Assembly (NCBI GenBank): GCA_016784825.1
Contig: JADHTT010000057.1
Coordinates: 1 to 6,241 of the forward strand
Length of the DNA: 6,241 nt
Source of the DNA: Campylobacterales bacterium
GTDB lineage: Bacteria > Campylobacterota > Campylobacteria > Campylobacterales > Arcobacteraceae
Reading direction: 5' to 3'
The position numbers and the translations under genes were made by a program. Of this stretch, positions 4,696-6,241 are shown one piece after another (positions within the stretch are counted from its first letter, which is position 1; every line of letters starts with the position of its first letter). The notes under the pieces are model-generated. The model searched no databases and had not been told where the DNA came from. It saw only the letters and a program-made list of their open reading frames with translations.

Positions 4696-6241
4696 TGGCT
4701 AAAATAGATAAAACAAAATCTTTCAAGATGGATGGAGATGCCAGGTTTGAAGAATTAAATAAAATAGAAAAACAAAAACTAAATTTAAGACCTATAGATT
4801 TTTATAAAGAACTTGACTCTTTATATTTAGATTCACTAGGTGGTGGTGATAGATATTATCTTCAAGACTTTGGAATATATAATAATGAATTAACAGATGA
4901 TGAGTTTATGCTAAGACTTAGATTTCCAGGTGGTAGAATATCAAATCAAAATCTTTTGGATATAGCAAATTTAGTTCTAGAATATAAACTATATATAATA
5001 CTTACAGCAAGATCTGGTATGCAAATACATGGAATGGATGAAGATAATATTATAGAAATTTATAAAAAACTTGATTCTATAGGTATAAATTCATGGCAAA
5101 CATTTGGTGACAATGTAAGAAATATAGCTACAGATGTTTTTGATGGAGTAGGTAAATATAATATTATTGAAGTTTATCCATATATACAACAAATGCAAGA
5201 GTTTATTTTAAAAGTACCAGAATATGTAGGATTATTGCCACGAAGAATATCAACTGGAATATCTGGTTCATATGCAAATGGTGGTTCATTTTTTGCAAGT
5301 GATCTATATTTTGCATTAGCTAAAAAAGACAATACTTATGGATTTAATGTATATATGGGTGGTAAAAATACTGAACTTGCTCAAGATGCCAATATATTTC
5401 TCAAAGAAGATGAACTTCTTGATTTTTTTAAAGCCTTTATTGTATCATTTAATAAACATGGACTAAGACAAGATAGGGATTTTACAAGACTTTTCCATCT
5501 TTTAGAAAGAATTGGTATAGATGAATTTAGGTCTTTTGTACAAGATGAATATAAAAAAGACTTTACTCCAAAAGGTAAAATACTTTTAGAAAAAGTCTCC
5601 TTTGATGAATTTGAGCAACTAAAAGATGGTAAATATTCATTTTGTTATCACTCCAATTTTGCACGAATAGAAGCTACAGAGATTCATGATATTGCCACAT
5701 TGGCAAATGAGAATAATTATGAAGTGAGAATTAGTACAGACCAACAGCTATATATTTTAGGTTTAGATGAAGCTAGTTTTCCACTAAAACATCAAAATGA
5801 TAATAGGACAATTTTAGCATGTGCTGGTAGTGAGTTTTGTCCATATTCATTTTGGAATATAAAAGATGAAACACAGTATCTTCCACTTAAAGATATGGAA
5901 AAACATCAAATAGCTGTAGGCTTTTCTGGCTGCTTAAGAGGGTGTGCGAAACATCAACATAGTGATATTGGTATTGTTGGATTAAGATCATCTATTTATG
6001 GCTTCACACAAAAAACTGCAAGGATATATCTGGGAGCTCAATATACACTCGGTACACAAATAGCTAGACAAATATTTGATGCTGTACCACTTCCAGATTT
6101 AAATAGTCTTCTAAATATTATTATAAATGAATTTAAAAATAGTGATTATGATGAGTTTGAAGATTTCTCAAAAAATATACTCAATCAATTCTCGGAAAAC
6201 TTTTTAGCCCTATGGTTTTTAGGCAAAATAGAGACCAATAT
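4695..6241 (+). CDS. Siroheme/4Fe-4S nitrite/sulfite reductase family protein, 3' end cut by window
   Basis: The frame opens with ATG at 4695 inside the TAATG overlap with the cytochrome gene, has GAGG at 4684-4687 as ribosome binding site, and stays open for 515 codons to the window edge. It has the family's doubled plan: a ferredoxin-like half (about 68-130, with LRLRFPGG and LTARSGMQIHG), a siroheme-binding part (about 138-300, DNVRN, LPRR, GFNVYMGG), a second half-domain (about 313-360) and the cluster region. The four cysteines for the 4Fe-4S cluster and siroheme bridge are present: C376 and C382 (CAGSEFC), C413 and C417 (CLRGC). R106 and R142 match anion-binding arginines of the family, but the usual Lys after LPR is R184. 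There is no signal peptide, so it should act in the cytoplasm, reducing nitrite to ammonium or sulfite to sulfide with a donor such as ferredoxin. NirA-type nitrite reductase is the likeliest subtype; assimilatory sulfite reductase or a CobG-like enzyme is possible. Confidence 0.88.
   Translation, partial: MAKIDKTKSFKMDGDARFEELNKIEKQKLNLRPIDFYKELDSLYLDSLGGGDRYYLQDFGIYNNELTDDEFMLRLRFPGGRISNQNLLDIANLVLEYKLYIILTARSGMQIHGMDEDNIIEIYKKLDSIGINSWQTFGDNVRNIATDVFDGVGKYNIIEVYPYIQQMQEFILKVPEYVGLLPRRISTGISGSYANGGSFFASDLYFALAKKDNTYGFNVYMGGKNTELAQDANIFLKEDELLDFFKAFIVSFNKHGLRQDRDFTRLFHLLERIGIDEFRSFVQDEYKKDFTPKGKILLEKVSFDEFEQLKDGKYSFCYHSNFARIEATEIHDIATLANENNYEVRISTDQQLYILGLDEASFPLKHQNDNRTILACAGSEFCPYSFWNIKDETQYLPLKDMEKHQIAVGFSGCLRGCAKHQHSDIGIVGLRSSIYGFTQKTARIYLGAQYTLGTQIARQIFDAVPLPDLNSLLNIIINEFKNSDYDEFEDFSKNILNQFSENFLALWFLGKIETN

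Overview
The window reads as a denitrification locus from an AT-rich, Gram-negative bacterium, most likely a Campylobacterota member of the Arcobacter/Sulfurimonas type. That assignment is an inference from the low GC content, the codon use, the style of the proteins and the short lysine-rich intergenic layout. No rRNA or other marker is present to confirm it. All genes lie on the + strand and no mobile element, tRNA or CRISPR array is visible.

Layout: (1) positions 1-149 hold the 3' end of norC, the cytochrome c subunit of nitric oxide reductase. (2) norB (149-1549) overlaps norC by one base and keeps every metal ligand of a cNOR catalytic subunit. (3) A 51-residue single-span membrane protein (1561-1716) follows 11 bases later with a strong ribosome binding site; I do not recognise it. 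(4) A 129-base intergenic region (1717-1845) holds an imperfect hairpin and then a textbook FNR-type site centred exactly 41.5 bases upstream of the start predicted from a perfect TATAAT box. (5) A cytochrome cd1 protein (1846-3468; nirS, with some NirN-like features) follows, then a perfect 12-bp inverted repeat and a strong intrinsic terminator. (6) A second unit starts at 3580 with an exported pentaheme cytochrome c, overlapped by one base (TAATG) by a siroheme/4Fe-4S nitrite/sulfite reductase family gene that runs off the window end.

Functionally, the first block reduces nitrite to NO (cd1 protein, periplasm) and NO to N2O (NorBC, inner membrane), which would limit NO build-up. The FNR-type promoter links the cd1 gene to low oxygen or NO. 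The second block pairs a periplasmic electron-transfer-type cytochrome with an apparently cytoplasmic siroheme reductase, which is compartmentally odd. The two blocks also differ clearly in codon use (ATA is rare for Ile in norB and nirS, dominant in the siroheme gene), so they are probably expressed and inherited differently.

The most interesting items are the unknown small membrane protein inside the nor/nir block, the mixed NirS/NirN character of the cd1 protein, and the coupled pentaheme cytochrome and siroheme reductase pair with its altered anion-binding residues.
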